64,000 bases of DNA, from positions 62,001 to 126,000 of the forward strand of contig NZ_JAFIMU010000017.1 in NCBI RefSeq assembly GCF_017302985.1. The letters run 5' to 3'. Source of the DNA: Corallococcus macrosporus. GTDB taxonomy: Bacteria; Myxococcota; Myxococcia; Myxococcales; Myxococcaceae. Under the pieces are notes generated by a model. It ran no database searches, was not told where the DNA came from, and was given only the letters and a program-made list of their open reading frames with translations. This document shows, piece by piece, positions 16,171 through 27,700 of the stretch. Both the position numbers and the translations under genes were made by a program. Each line of letters opens with the position of its first letter. The first letter of the stretch is position 1.

Positions 16171-18606
16171 CTACTGCGCGGTCTTCTTCTTCAGCTCTTC
16201 CAGGGCGCGGCTGAGCACCTGTGCGTTGCAGGCCTTGCCGCTACCGGACGGCTTCTCGCTGGAGGCCGACTCCACCGCGCGCGTGAGGGCGGGCAGGGCG
16301 GCGGCGTCGCCCAGGCTCACCAGCCGCAGGGCGGCCTTCGCGCGCACGTTGCAGTCACTGGACTCCAGCGACGCGGAGAAGAGCTTCACCCGGTCCAGGC
16401 CCTTGTAGTCCCTGGCGTCCAGGTAGCGCAGCGCGCCCCACTGCTTCGAGGAGAGCTCGCCCCGCGCCAGGGACTCCATGCGCGGAAGGACGGTGGCGTC
16501 GGGCAGAGCGTCCAGGGCCCGGCTCGCGGAGGTGTCGTTGTCGCCCAGGTCCTCGGCCAGCCCATCCAGGAGGGTCGTCTCCGGCTCCACCGCGTCTTCC
16601 TTGCCCAGACCCAGGATGAGGCCGTGCTCCTCGTTGTGCCGGTTCTGCGCGTGCTTCACCTCCGCGCGCAGCAGCGTCGTCTGCGCGCCCTTGGGCACGT
16701 CTGGCGCCTCCAGCCGCTGGAGGGCCTCCCGGGGCTTGCCGTCCTCCAGGAGCCCACGCGCCTGCACCAGCGGATCATTCGCGTGCACCGCCCAGGCGAC
16801 GCCCGCCACCAGCAGCGCCAGCGCTCCCCCCGCGACGCCGGCCAGCACGCGCGGGTGATGACGCAGGTACCTCGCGCCCTCGCGCGCCTTCAGGCGCAGG
16901 GCGTCCAGCGGTGGCAGCTTCGTCCCTGGCTCCGGGAGGCCCAGCGCCGCGGCGAAGGGGGAGCCCTCCGCCGAGCGCGTCACCCGGTAGAGCTGCACCT
17001 TCTCGTCGCGGCCGGGCAGGGGGATGGCGCCGCAGGGCTCGGCGGGAGCCTCGGCGCGGTTGCGCACCATGTTCACGGCCTCGGTGAAGGTCACCTCGTC
17101 CGCGGCGGCCACGTGCTCCACCGCCTTGACGACCTCCATCGGCTCGCCGAGCACCGCGTCGTTCGTCACCAGCACCTCGCCCGCGTGCAGGCACACGCGG
17201 ATGTGGAGCTGGTGCTCGGGCGGCACCGTCTGGTTGTAGCGCCACAGCGCCTGCTGCATCGCCATGCCGCAGCGGATGGAGGCGGTGGGGGCCCGGAAGA
17301 CGGCGAGCAGCGCGTCGCCGCGCTTCTGCACCAGGCGTCCCTCGTGCTCGCGCACCAGCGGCATCAGCAGCCGGTCGTGCGTGTCCAGCATCCGCGCGTT
17401 CTCCTCGTGCGTCTGCCGGCTCATCCGCTCGGTGAAGCCCTGGATGTCGGTGAGCATCACCGTCACGTTCTGCGCCTTCGTCACCGCCGCGCCGCCCGTC
17501 ACCGCGGGCATCCCGCCGCCCGTCAGCCGGGCCGTGCCGAACGCCGCCGTGCCCGTGCGCTGCGGGGCCTGCACCGGAGGCGCCGTCACGGAAGGAGCGG
17601 CCGGTGCCACGCCGAACGCCGCCGTGCCCGAGCCCGGGCCCGGGGGCGCGGGGTTCACGCCGAAGGCCGCCGTGCCCGAACCGCCGACGGCCGGCGCCGT
17701 GCCCGAGGAGGGCGTCGCATGGACGATGGGCGTGCCCTGGCTGGGGGTGAACGCCATCAGCGCCGCGTGCGCCAGGCCCAGCGCGTCCGCCAGCTCCTTC
17801 GCCGTCTGCGGCCGCTTCGCCGGGTCCTTGTCCAGCAGCCGCATCACCAGCGACAGCAGCCCCACGTAGCGCGACAACTGCGGCGCCGCGCGGTCCAGCG
17901 GCAGCGGCGCGTGCGAGGCGTGCTGCGACAGGAAGTGGCGCGGCGTGGGCCCGTCGAACGGCAGCCGTCCGGAAAGCACGCGGTAGGCCAGCACCCCGAA
18001 CGAGTACAGGTCGCTGCGCGTGTCCACCTTCGCGCCCACGGCCTGCTCCGGGGACAGGTACTCCGGCGTGCCCAGCACCACGCCCACCTGGCTGAGCGCG
18101 CTGCCCGCCTCCGGCTCCACCAGCCGCGCGATGCCGAAGTCCAGGAGCCGCGCCTGCTCTCCGCGCGCGGACGGGGAGATGAGGACGTTCTCCGGCTTCA
18201 GGTCGCGGTGGATGATGCCCTTGTCGTGGATGGCGGACAGCCCTTCCGCCAACTGCTGGAGCAGCGCCAGCGCCCGGGGCGCGAGCAGCGGGCCGTCCTG
18301 GAGCGCGTCGTGGAGGCTCTGCCCCTCCACGAACTCCATGACCAGGCACGCGGCGTCGCCGGACTGGCCGAAGTCCACGATGCGCACCACCGCCGGGTGC
18401 TCCACCGCGGAGAGGAGGCGGGCCTCGCGTTTGAAGCGCTCGGCCATGCCGGCCTGGGCGTGCAGGTCGTGGTGGAGGACCTTGATGGCGACCTTGCGTC
18501 CCAGGGAGACCTGCTCACCCAGGTACACCTCACCCATGCCCCCAGAGCCCAGGGGCTTGAGAACCCGGAAACGGCCGTCGAGAACCAGTGCGTCGGGGGC
18601 CAGCAC
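16171..18606 (-). CDS. Ser/Thr protein kinase fused to a class III cyclase-like domain
   Basis: An 811-residue Hanks-type kinase. The kinase domain (residues 13-280) is complete: LGSGGMGEVYLG, K42, HRDLKPEN (133-140), DFG (156-158), GTPEYLSPEQ. A low-complexity linker follows with three copies of GTAAFG (311, 327, 352). A class III adenylate/guanylate cyclase-like domain (about 380-545) has both metal Asp residues (D387 in LTDIQGFT, D431 in KRGD). The usual N-x3-R transition-state pair is absent (sequence GEPMEVVKAVEHVA at 487-500, Glu and Ala in those places). One membrane span (about 587-607) and a HEAT-like C terminus lie beyond. Kinase activity is likely; cyclase activity is doubtful and the domain may bind nucleotide or dimerise. 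It is divergent from the giant TPR gene. Confidence 0.9.
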   Translation of the reverse strand: MLAPDALVLDGRFRVLKPLGSGGMGEVYLGEQVSLGRKVAIKVLHHDLHAQAGMAERFKREARLLSAVEHPAVVRIVDFGQSGDAACLVMEFVEGQSLHDALQDGPLLAPRALALLQQLAEGLSAIHDKGIIHRDLKPENVLISPSARGEQARLLDFGIARLVEPEAGSALSQVGVVLGTPEYLSPEQAVGAKVDTRSDLYSFGVLAYRVLSGRLPFDGPTPRHFLSQHASHAPLPLDRAAPQLSRYVGLLSLVMRLLDKDPAKRPQTAKELADALGLAHAALMAFTPSQGTPIVHATPSSGTAPAVGGSGTAAFGVNPAPPGPGSGTAAFGVAPAAPSVTAPPVQAPQRTGTAAFGTARLTGGGMPAVTGGAAVTKAQNVTVMLTDIQGFTERMSRQTHEENARMLDTHDRLLMPLVREHEGRLVQKRGDALLAVFRAPTASIRCGMAMQQALWRYNQTVPPEHQLHIRVCLHAGEVLVTNDAVLGEPMEVVKAVEHVAAADEVTFTEAVNMVRNRAEAPAEPCGAIPLPGRDEKVQLYRVTRSAEGSPFAAALGLPEPGTKLPPLDALRLKAREGARYLRHHPRVLAGVAGGALALLVAGVAWAVHANDPLVQARGLLEDGKPREALQRLEAPDVPKGAQTTLLRAEVKHAQNRHNEEHGLILGLGKEDAVEPETTLLDGLAEDLGDNDTSASRALDALPDATVLPRMESLARGELSSKQWGALRYLDARDYKGLDRVKLFSASLESSDCNVRAKAALRLVSLGDAAALPALTRAVESASSEKPSGSGKACNAQVLSRALEELKKKTAQ

Positions 18607-18749
18607 GGCGCGGCATATTGCACGGCTTCCCTCTTGGGCGCATGACGTTCCTCCAGGACGGAATCACCTGGACAACGCCTGGGTGCGCCATGCCCCGCCG
18701 CCTGCCTCCCAGCCAAGGGTTTGCCTAAAAATTCCAGGGCTTAGGGGGC

Positions 18750-21700
18750 ATGGTAGCCTCCCCAGCCTCACCGATGGCCACCGATAGCGAGTCCCCCAAG
18801 CCCGTCGCGCCTGCTTCCGGCGCCGCCCCCGAGCTTCGCCTGCTGGATCGGCGTGCGTTCGTGGGCTTTCCGGCCTTGGAGGTCCAGCCCGGGCTGCGCA
18901 TCGCCGACTTCGCGCTCCAGATTCCGGACGTCAGCTTCCCGTTCAACGTCAGCGCGGGCGCCACGCGCTACCAGCGCAAGAAGCTGCTCTTCGGCTTCCT
19001 GGAGCTGACGGTCGACGCGGACCTCGTCACTCGCAAGGTGGCGGAGCTGGCCGGACGGCTGGCGGGCATCGAGGAGCTGCGGCTGCACTTCCGCCCCGGC
19101 TACCTGGAGGGCCAGGGACGGCTGCCCGCGCCGGAGCGCACGCCGTTCACGTTCAAGATCGCCTTCGACGCGGACGGGGACCGGCTGGCCGTCTACGTCT
19201 ACGACGTGCGGCTGTATGGCTTCTCCGCCACGCCGTCGGTGCAGCTGCCGGGCCTGCTGTCCGAGGCCGTGGGCGCGCTGGGCCTGCTGCCGGACGTGGA
19301 GGTGCGCGGCGCCACCGGCTTCTCCACCCGCGTGCTACCGGCGCTGTGCGAGCTGGCCGCGCTGAGCCGGGGCTACAAGGTGCCCACGCTGGACACCGCG
19401 CGCCTGTCCGCGGCGGAGGTCTCCAGCACGGGCCTGCGCCTGCGCTTCGCCGCCGGTGGGCTGCCGCCGCCCGCCGCGCCGGACGAGGAGCTGATGCTGG
19501 CGCTGGAGGGCGCCCGGGCCTTCGCGGACGCCGAGGCGCTGGTCGCGCAGGGCCGGCTCGCGGAGGCGCGGCAGGCGTACCTTCAGGCCGGAGACGCGCA
19601 GGACGCGCACCCGTTCGCGGCGGAGCGATTGCTGGCGCTGCTCGTCGCGGATCCTCAGGCGCACGACCTGGCCCTGGATGTCGCGGCCACGCTGTCGCGC
19701 CGCCGGGACCGCAGCCCCGCGGCGCTGTGGGGCGAGGCCGTGGTGCGCGAGCGCCGGGGCGAGGGTGCCCGCGCGGCGGAGCGCTACCTGGCGCTGTGCG
19801 CGCTGGCCCGCCGCACGTCGGAAGAGGCCGCCGCGTTCTTCGCCGCCGAGGCCGCCGCGCGCTCCTCGCGCGACACCGCGCCTCAGGTGGCGGTGAAGGC
19901 GCTGCACGAGCTGCTGGGCCTCAAGCCGGACCACCTGCCTTCGTTGAAGGCGCTGGCGCGCGCGTCGGATCAGGCGCGCGACCGGGCGGGCGCGGTGCGG
20001 GCGTACCGGCGGCTCGCGGCGCTGGCGCGCGACCCGTTGGAGGCCGCGGACGCGCACGTGCACCTGGCGCGGCTGTGCGCGCAGACGGAGGACGACATCG
20101 CGGGCGCCCGGCTGCACTGCGAGGCCGCGCTGCGGTTGTCTCCGGATCAGCCGGACGCGCTGCTGCTGCTCGGTGAGCTGTGCCACCGCGGCGGCGAGCA
20201 CCTGCGCGCGTTGAAGGCGCTGGACCGGCTGCGCGAAGTGTCCATGGCGCGCCATGAGCTGGACCGCGTGGGACAGGCGGACCTGCTCGCGGGCCGTGTA
20301 TGGGAAGACGGCCTGAAGCAGCCGGAGAACGCGCTCCTGCGCTACCGCGAGGCGGTGTCGCTGCTGCCCGGTGAGCCGGAGCCGCTGTTCGCGTCCGCGC
20401 GCGTGGCGGAAGGGCTGGGCCGGTTGCAGGAAGCGCTGAGCGGCTACCAGCAGGCGCTGGAGCTGGCGGGCCCCGCGCCGCGTTCGGAGAGCGTGCGCCA
20501 CGCCGCGCACGAGAGCCACCATGCGCTGGCGCGGCTGTCGCGCACGAAGCTGGGCGACCCGGCGCGGGCGCGCGAGCACCTGGAAGCGGCGCTCGCGTTG
20601 GACCCGCGCGACGCGGTGGCGCTGGAGGAGCTGATTCCGTACTTCCGCGTCACCGGCCGCTCTCAGGAGCTGGCCGAGGCGCTGGAGAAGGCCGCCGCGC
20701 TGAAGGAGGAGCCGAAGGCCCGCGCCGCGCTGTGGGCCGAGGCCGGTGAGCTGTACCGGGGCAAGCTCCAGCAGGCGGACAAGGCCGACAAGCTGCTCAC
20801 GCTCGCGCTGGAGGCGGACGGAGACCACCGGCCCGCGCTGGAGTCGCTGCTCGCGCTGGCCGAGGCCCGTCGCGACGGCGCACAGCTCACCCGGTGCCTC
20901 GCGGCGCTGGCGCGGCTGACGGTGGAACCGAAGGAGCGGGCGCAGAAGTACCGCCGGCTCGCGGTGGCCGCGCGCGACCTGGCGTTCGACCTGGACCTCG
21001 CCGTGCACGCGCTGCAGGAGGTACTGCGCGCGGAGCCGGACGACCTGCCGGCACTGGGCGAATTGTGCGCGTTGCAGCGCAAGCGCTCCGACCTGGCGGG
21101 GCTCGCGACGGCGCTGGAGGACCGCGCGCGCGTGGCCGAGGCGCAGGGCGACAAGCGGCTGGCGGCGGCGGCGCTGCGGGAGCTGGCCGGCGTGCTGGAG
21201 GCGCGGCTGGGCCGCGTGGGCGACGCGCTGGTGGCGCTGGAGAAGGCCGCGCGGCTGGCGCCGGACGCGGCGGTGCTGCTGGACCTGGCGGACCTGAGCC
21301 TGCGCTGCGAGCGGCCCGAGCATGCCCGCCGCGCGCTGGAATCGCTGCTGGCCACGCTGCCTCGCACCGCGGCGCCGGAGAAGCTGGCGGACGTGCGCGC
21401 GCGGCTGGGCCGTGCGTGTGAGCTGCTGGGCGACCGGGAAGGCGCCATCGCCGCGTACGCGCAGGCGTTCCCGCTGCGGCGGCTGGACGACGTGCTCGCC
21501 ACGCGGCTGGAGGCCCTCTACACGGAGGCCGGCGAGACGCAGGCGCTGGCGGAGCTGTGGGCCACGCGCGCGCAGGCGCTGGCGGGCGCGGACCGGGCGG
21601 AGGAGGCGGCGCCGCTGTTCCTCCAGAGCGCTCGCGCCCTGCTGGAGCGCGGAGAGAAGGCCTCCGCGCTGATGCGCCTGGCCTCCGCGCTGGAGGCGAG

Positions 21701-24700
21701 CCCCGAGGGACCGCTGGCCGCCGAGGTGCTGGAGGCGCTGGCCGAGCTGGAGCTGGAACGCGGCGAGAAGCTGGAGGCGGCGCGGCTGTACGCGCGGCGT
21801 GCCACGCTGGTGCCGGAGGCGCGCGCGGGCGCGAAGCTGCTCTTCCGCGCGTCGCTGCTGGCCGCGGGCACCAGCCGCGAGGAGGCCTTCCTCGCCGAGG
21901 CGCTGGAGCGCGACGCGACGTTCGCGCCCGCGCGGATCCGCCGGGGCGAGCTGCGGCTGGCCACGGATGCCCGCGCCGCGCTGGAGGACTTCGAGGCGGT
22001 GCTGGCGCTGCCGCCCGCGGACGTGGATGCCCCGCGCGAAGCGGAGCGCGTGGCCCTCACGCGCAAGGCCGCCACCGCCGCCGTGCGCGCGAACCGCACG
22101 GACGCGGCCCGGCGCCTGCTCGCGGAGTTCAGCGCGCGCACGCCGGAGGACCTGGACGCGCGGCTGGAGCTGGCCGCGCTGCACCGCAAGGCCGGCGCCC
22201 GCGAGGCCCTGGCGGACCTGCTGGTGGAGCTGTGGCCGCGCCTCGCCGGAGACGCCCGCCGTCAGGCCCGCCGCGAGCTGGCGGAGCTGTGCCTCTCCCT
22301 GGGCCGTGCGAGCGCCGCGGCGGATTCGCTGCGCAGCCTGCTGGCGGAGGAGCCGCAGGACGCGTGGGCCGCGCAGGCGCTGCTGGAGCTGCTGCCCCCG
22401 CCCGGCACGGGCACGCCGGAAGAAGAGGCCGAGCGGCTGGAACTCTTGGGCACGCTGGTGTCCGCCGCGTCGGGTGAAGCCCGCGCCGAGCTGCTCGCGC
22501 GCCGGGCCGCCCTGCACCGGAGCGCGGGCCGCACGGGTCCCGCGCGGGACGACTGCGCGCAGGCCGCGAAGCTGTCGCGCCGCCCCGCGCCGCTGCTGCT
22601 GATGCTGGCGGAGCTGGCGCGCGAGGCGTCGGACGCGCCCGCCGAACTCGATGCCTGGCGCCGCGCCGTCGCCGCCGATGCCACCCTGGGCGCCCGCGCC
22701 CGGGAGCGGCTGCTGGCCCTGGCCGCCGTGCTGCTGGAGAAGGACGAGCGCGCCTCCGCCGGGGACGCGCTGCGCGCCGCCATCGCGCTGGATCCGCCCT
22801 CCGACGCGCGGTGCGACGCCTTCTTCGCGCTCGCCGAGCTGGCCCGCCGCGACAGCAAGCCCGCCGACGAAGCCGCCGCGCTCGCCGAGGCCTCGCGCCA
22901 GGGGCCCATCGCCCGCCGCGTGGAGGCGCTCCTGCTGCGCGCCACGCTGCTCGAAGAATTGGGCGACCGGAGCGGCGCCGCGCGCGACCTGGAAGCCGCG
23001 CTCGTCCTGGCGCCGCGCCACGAAGAGGCCACGCTCGCGTTGCAGCGCGTGCTGCGCGACCTGGAGGACTGGGCCCGGCTCGCGGAGCTGCTCGCCGCCG
23101 AGGCGCCCCATGCGCCGGCCGCCGCCGCCGCGTCGCTGTACTCGGAGCTCGCGAGCCTCTACCTCGACCGGCTGGGGCAGGGGGCGCCCGCCGAGGCCGC
23201 GCTGCGCCAGGCGCTGCGGCTGAGCCCGGCCGACGCGACGGTGCGCCGCCGGCTGGTGTCGCTGGTGGCCGGTCGCGGTGAGCTGCTGGAGGCCGCGGGC
23301 CTGCTGGAGGCCGCGGCGGAGGACGCCGACGCCGCCGAGGCCGCGGCGCTGCTGCGCGAGGGTGTCACCTACGCGCGGCAGGCCCAGGAGCTGGACCGGG
23401 CGCTGGCCCTGGCGCGTCGCGCGCATGCGCGGGTGCCGGCGAAGGGCGAGGACCTGGCCACGCTCGCGGACCTGCTCTTCCTGCGCGGCGCGGTGCGCGA
23501 AGCCCTGCCGTTGCAGGAGGCCCTGGTCCAGGCCGCGGATTTCCGCGCGGCCCCGGAAGCGGCGGAGTCCACGAGCCTGCGCCTGGGCGACCTGGCGGAG
23601 CAGGCCGGAGACGTGAAGCGCGCGGTGGCCGCGTACCGGCACCTGCTCGCGGAGCGCCCGCTGTGCGAGCGCGCCGTGGAGCGTCTGGCCGCGCTGCTGG
23701 AGCGCGATGATCCGCGCGGTGCCTTCGAGGTGCGCGTCGCCCACGCGCGCGTGCTGGCGCCGTCTGAGGACACCGTCACTCGGCTGGTGTCGCTGGCGGA
23801 GCGCGCACGCGAGGCGTTGGCGGACGCGGGCATCGCCGCGTCGCTGCTGTCCCACGCGGCGCAGATGGCGAAGGAGCCGCTGCCCCTGCGCCGCCGGCTC
23901 GTCGCCCTCTACCGCGAGACGGGCCGCACGTCGGAACTCCTGGCGGAGCTCCAGCCGGTGGCCGCGCTCAGCCTCCAGGCCGGAGAGGTGGACGCCGCGC
24001 TCGCGGCCTACGACGAAGAGGCCCGGCTCGCCGAGTCGCTGGGCCGCGCGGACGAAGCGCTGCGCTCGCTCGCCAACGCGCGCGACCTGCTCGCCGCGGG
24101 GGAGCGCAACGCGGAGGCCGCCGCGTGCGAGCGCCGCCGCGCGGAGCTGCTGCGCGACGTGAAGCTGGATCTGAACGCGGCCGAGGCCTCGCTGGAGCGC
24201 GCCTTCGGGTTCGCCGCGGAGCTGGACACCGCGCGCATGGGCGCGGCCCTGGCCGAGCGCCGCGACGACGCTGCCGCCGAGGCGCGCTGGTGGGAGCGTG
24301 GCCTGCCCCGGATGACGGGCACGCGCGAGGGCGCGGCGGTGCTGCTGCGCCTCGCCCGCCTGTACCTGGGCGAGCTCGCGGACCCTGCGAAGGCCGAGGG
24401 CTTCCTGCGCCAGGCCCTGCGCCAGGACCGGTGGCTCACCGAGGCCGAGAACCTGCTCGCGGAGCTGCTGGAGCGCGACGGACGGCTCGCGGAGCTGGCC
24501 GCCTGGTACGAGGAGTGCGCGGAGTCGGAAATCGACGCCGACCGCCACGCGGCGCTGCTGCTCCAGGCCGCGGTCCTCTACCGCGACCGCGCGAACAAGC
24601 CGGAGGCCGCCGCCGCCGCGCTCATCGCCGCGCGCGCCGCGAAGCCGGACGACCTGAACCTCACCGCGCAGGCCGCGGAGCTGCTGCACCAGGTGCGCCG

Positions 24701-27700
24701 CCCCGCCGACGCCGCCGAGTTCGACGCCATCCTCCTGGAGGCCGACCCGTTCCGGGAGCCCGTCTTCGCGCGCCACCGCGCCTTCCTGGAGGAGAGCGGC
24801 GAGCGCCAGGCCCTGGCCGAGCTGATGCTCCGCCGCGCCGAGCGTCAGACGCCCGCCGAGGCCGCCGCCAGCTACCTCGCCGCCGCGAGCGCCTTCCGCG
24901 AAGAGGGTGCCCGCGAGCGCGCCATCCTCTGCGAGGACCGCGCGTTCGAGCTGGACCCCGCCAACGCGGAGGCCTTCCAGCACGTGCGCGAGCGCGCCGC
25001 CGGAGACGTGCGCCGGCTGGCGGACCTGCTGGGCCAGCGCGCGGAGGCCGTGGCCCCCACCGAAGCGCTGCCCCTGCTGCGCGAGCGGGCCCAGCGCCTG
25101 CTGGACGCGGGTGAAGCGCTCAAGGCCGCGGAGGCCTTCGACGACTACCTGGGCCGCGCGGGCGGCGACGTGGACGCGCTCTGCGCCCGCGCCGAGCTGG
25201 CCGCGCAGGGTGGTGGCCCCGCCGCCGCGCAGCCGTATGACCGCCGGGTGCTGGCGCTGGGCGGTGACACGCTGCCCGTGCCGGTGCGCGTGCGCACGTG
25301 GCTGCGCCTGGGCCACGCGTCGCTCGCGTCCGGAGCGTTCCACGACGCGGCGGATGCCTTCGAAGCCGTGGTGTCGCTGGAGCCGGAGGGCGCGCGCGGC
25401 GGTGAGGCGCTGTCGCTGCTCGCGGAGGTGCACTCGCGCACGGGCAACGGCCCCGGGCTGTACCGCGCGTCGTTGCAGCTGGCGCGCAGGGCCCAGGACG
25501 CGGCGACGGAAGAGGTGCTGCTGCGCCGCGCGGCCGACCTCTTCGATGATCCGCGCGAGGCCATCGACGCGCTGGTGCCCCTGGCCCGGCTGCGCCCGGC
25601 GGATGCGAGCGTCATCGACCGCGCGGTGGAGGGACTGCGCGCCCTGGGCCGCCACGGCGACCTGCTGGGCATCTACGAAGCGGGCGCGGAGGCCGCGGGA
25701 GGCTCGCGCGCCGCAGAGCTGCTGCTCGCCGCCGCGTCCGTGGCGAACGAGTCGCTGTCGGACGCGGACACCGCCTGGGCCCTCACGCGCCGCGCGGCGG
25801 AAGCGGATCCGGAGAACCCGGCCGCCCTGCGCGCGCTGGTGGACGGCCTGCGCGCACGCAAGGAGTCCGCCGAACTGCTCGCCGCGCTGGAGCGGTTGAT
25901 TCCCCTCACGGAGGACGCGGACGAGTCCGCGGTGCTCCGCCTGGAGTTCGCGGCGTTGGCGAAGGACGCGGGCCGCGAGGACGCCGCCCGCGACGCGCTG
26001 GAAGCCGTGGTGTCGCGCGGTGTCTCCGGAGCCGGCTACGCCGACGCGCTGGAGGCCCTGGAGCCGCTGCTCGGTGAAGCGCACGCGCGCCGCGCCGAGG
26101 TGCGCGTGGCCCGCGCCGAGCTCGCGTCGGGCGAGCAGCGCGTGTCGCTGCTGGTGGCCGCCGCGCGGGCCTTCGAGAAGGCAGGCCTGCTGGAAGACGC
26201 ACTGAAGGCCGCGAAGGCCGCCGTCGCCACGGAGCCGGACCTGCGCGCCGCGCTGCTCGTCGCGCACCTGCACCGCGCCTCGGGAGACGCGCCCCGCGCG
26301 GCCCGCGCGCTGTTGCAGGCGGCCCGGCTCGCCGCGCCGGAAGAGCGTCCGCCGCTGCTGCTGGAGGCCGCCGGCCTCTGGGAGAAGGCGGGTGAGATGA
26401 GCGAGGCGCTGGAGGTCATCGAGCGCATCGCCACGGACGCACCGGACATGCTGTCCGCGTCGGAGCTGGCCGAGCGCTTCGCCCGCCTGGGTTCCTTCGC
26501 GCGCGCCCTGGACGTGGGCTTCGCGCCCGCCATGGCCGCGGGCGAGTACACCGACGCGCTGGCCATGGCCGCGCAGGCGGGCGACGTGCCCCGCACGCGC
26601 GTGGCCCTCTGGGCCCTGGTCGCGATGCCGGACGCGGATCCCGCCCACGCCTCCGCGCTGGCGGACGGCCTGCGCGAGGACGCGGAGTGGGAAGGCCTGC
26701 TGGAGCTGGCGGCCCTGTCCTATGAGCGCGACGCTGGCTTCGCCGTGGCGCTGCGCGATGAAGTCCTGCGCGCCCGTCCGGCCCCGGTGCTCGCGCGCCT
26801 GCGCGCCCTGGAAGAGGTGGGTGGTGAGCCCGGCCTCGGCGCGCGCCTGATGCTCCTCCTGCCGGAGCTGGGGCTGGAGCCGGAAGCGCTGGCGGAGGCC
26901 GTGCTCGTCCGCGTGCGCGCGCTGCCGGAGCCCGCGCGGCTGGAGTCCCTGGCCTTCGCGGCGGACGGCTGGCCCGCGCGCCGTGAAGAGCTGCTGCGCG
27001 AGCGCTACGCGCTGGAGCGCCAGCTGGGCAACCTGGAGTCCGCGGAGCGCACGCTGGCGCTCATCGCGGAGGACACGAAGGACGCCAGGGCGCGCGCGCT
27101 GCTGCACCTGGAGCGCGGTGAGCTGCTCCAGGGCCCGCTGGCCCAGCCGGCGGAAGCGCGCGAGGCCTTCGAGGCCGCCCTCGCCGACGACGCGGACAAC
27201 CTCGCCGCCGTGCAGGCGCTGCTCGCGCTGGTGGACGAGGCGCGCGAGTCCACGGTGTTCCTCACGCTGGCGGACACCCTCGCGAAGCTCGCGGGCGCCG
27301 ACGCGTGGACGCCGTACCGCGAGCGCCTGGCGGACGCCTACGAAGCCCAGCAGCGCTGGGCCGAGGCGGCCACGCAGCTGGAGCAGCTCCCGGACACGGA
27401 CGAGCGGCTGGCCCGCCGCGTGAAGCTCGCCGACGCGCGCGGCCTGGTGGGCGAAGCGCTGCGCCTGCGCGAGCGCCTCACGCAGGACCCCGCGGAGCTG
27501 GAAGTCATCCTGCGCGGCTACCTGGACGCGCAGCTCGTGGGCCCGGCGGTGCGCCTGGCGGAGCGGCTCGCGGACGCACAACAGCTCACGCCCGCGCTGA
27601 CGCGGTGGGTGACCGAGCGCTTCTCTCCGTCCCCCGACGGCGCGGTGCTCGCGGTGCGCTTCTGGCCCGCGCTCCTGCGTGAGAAGTGGCCGGACGTGGA

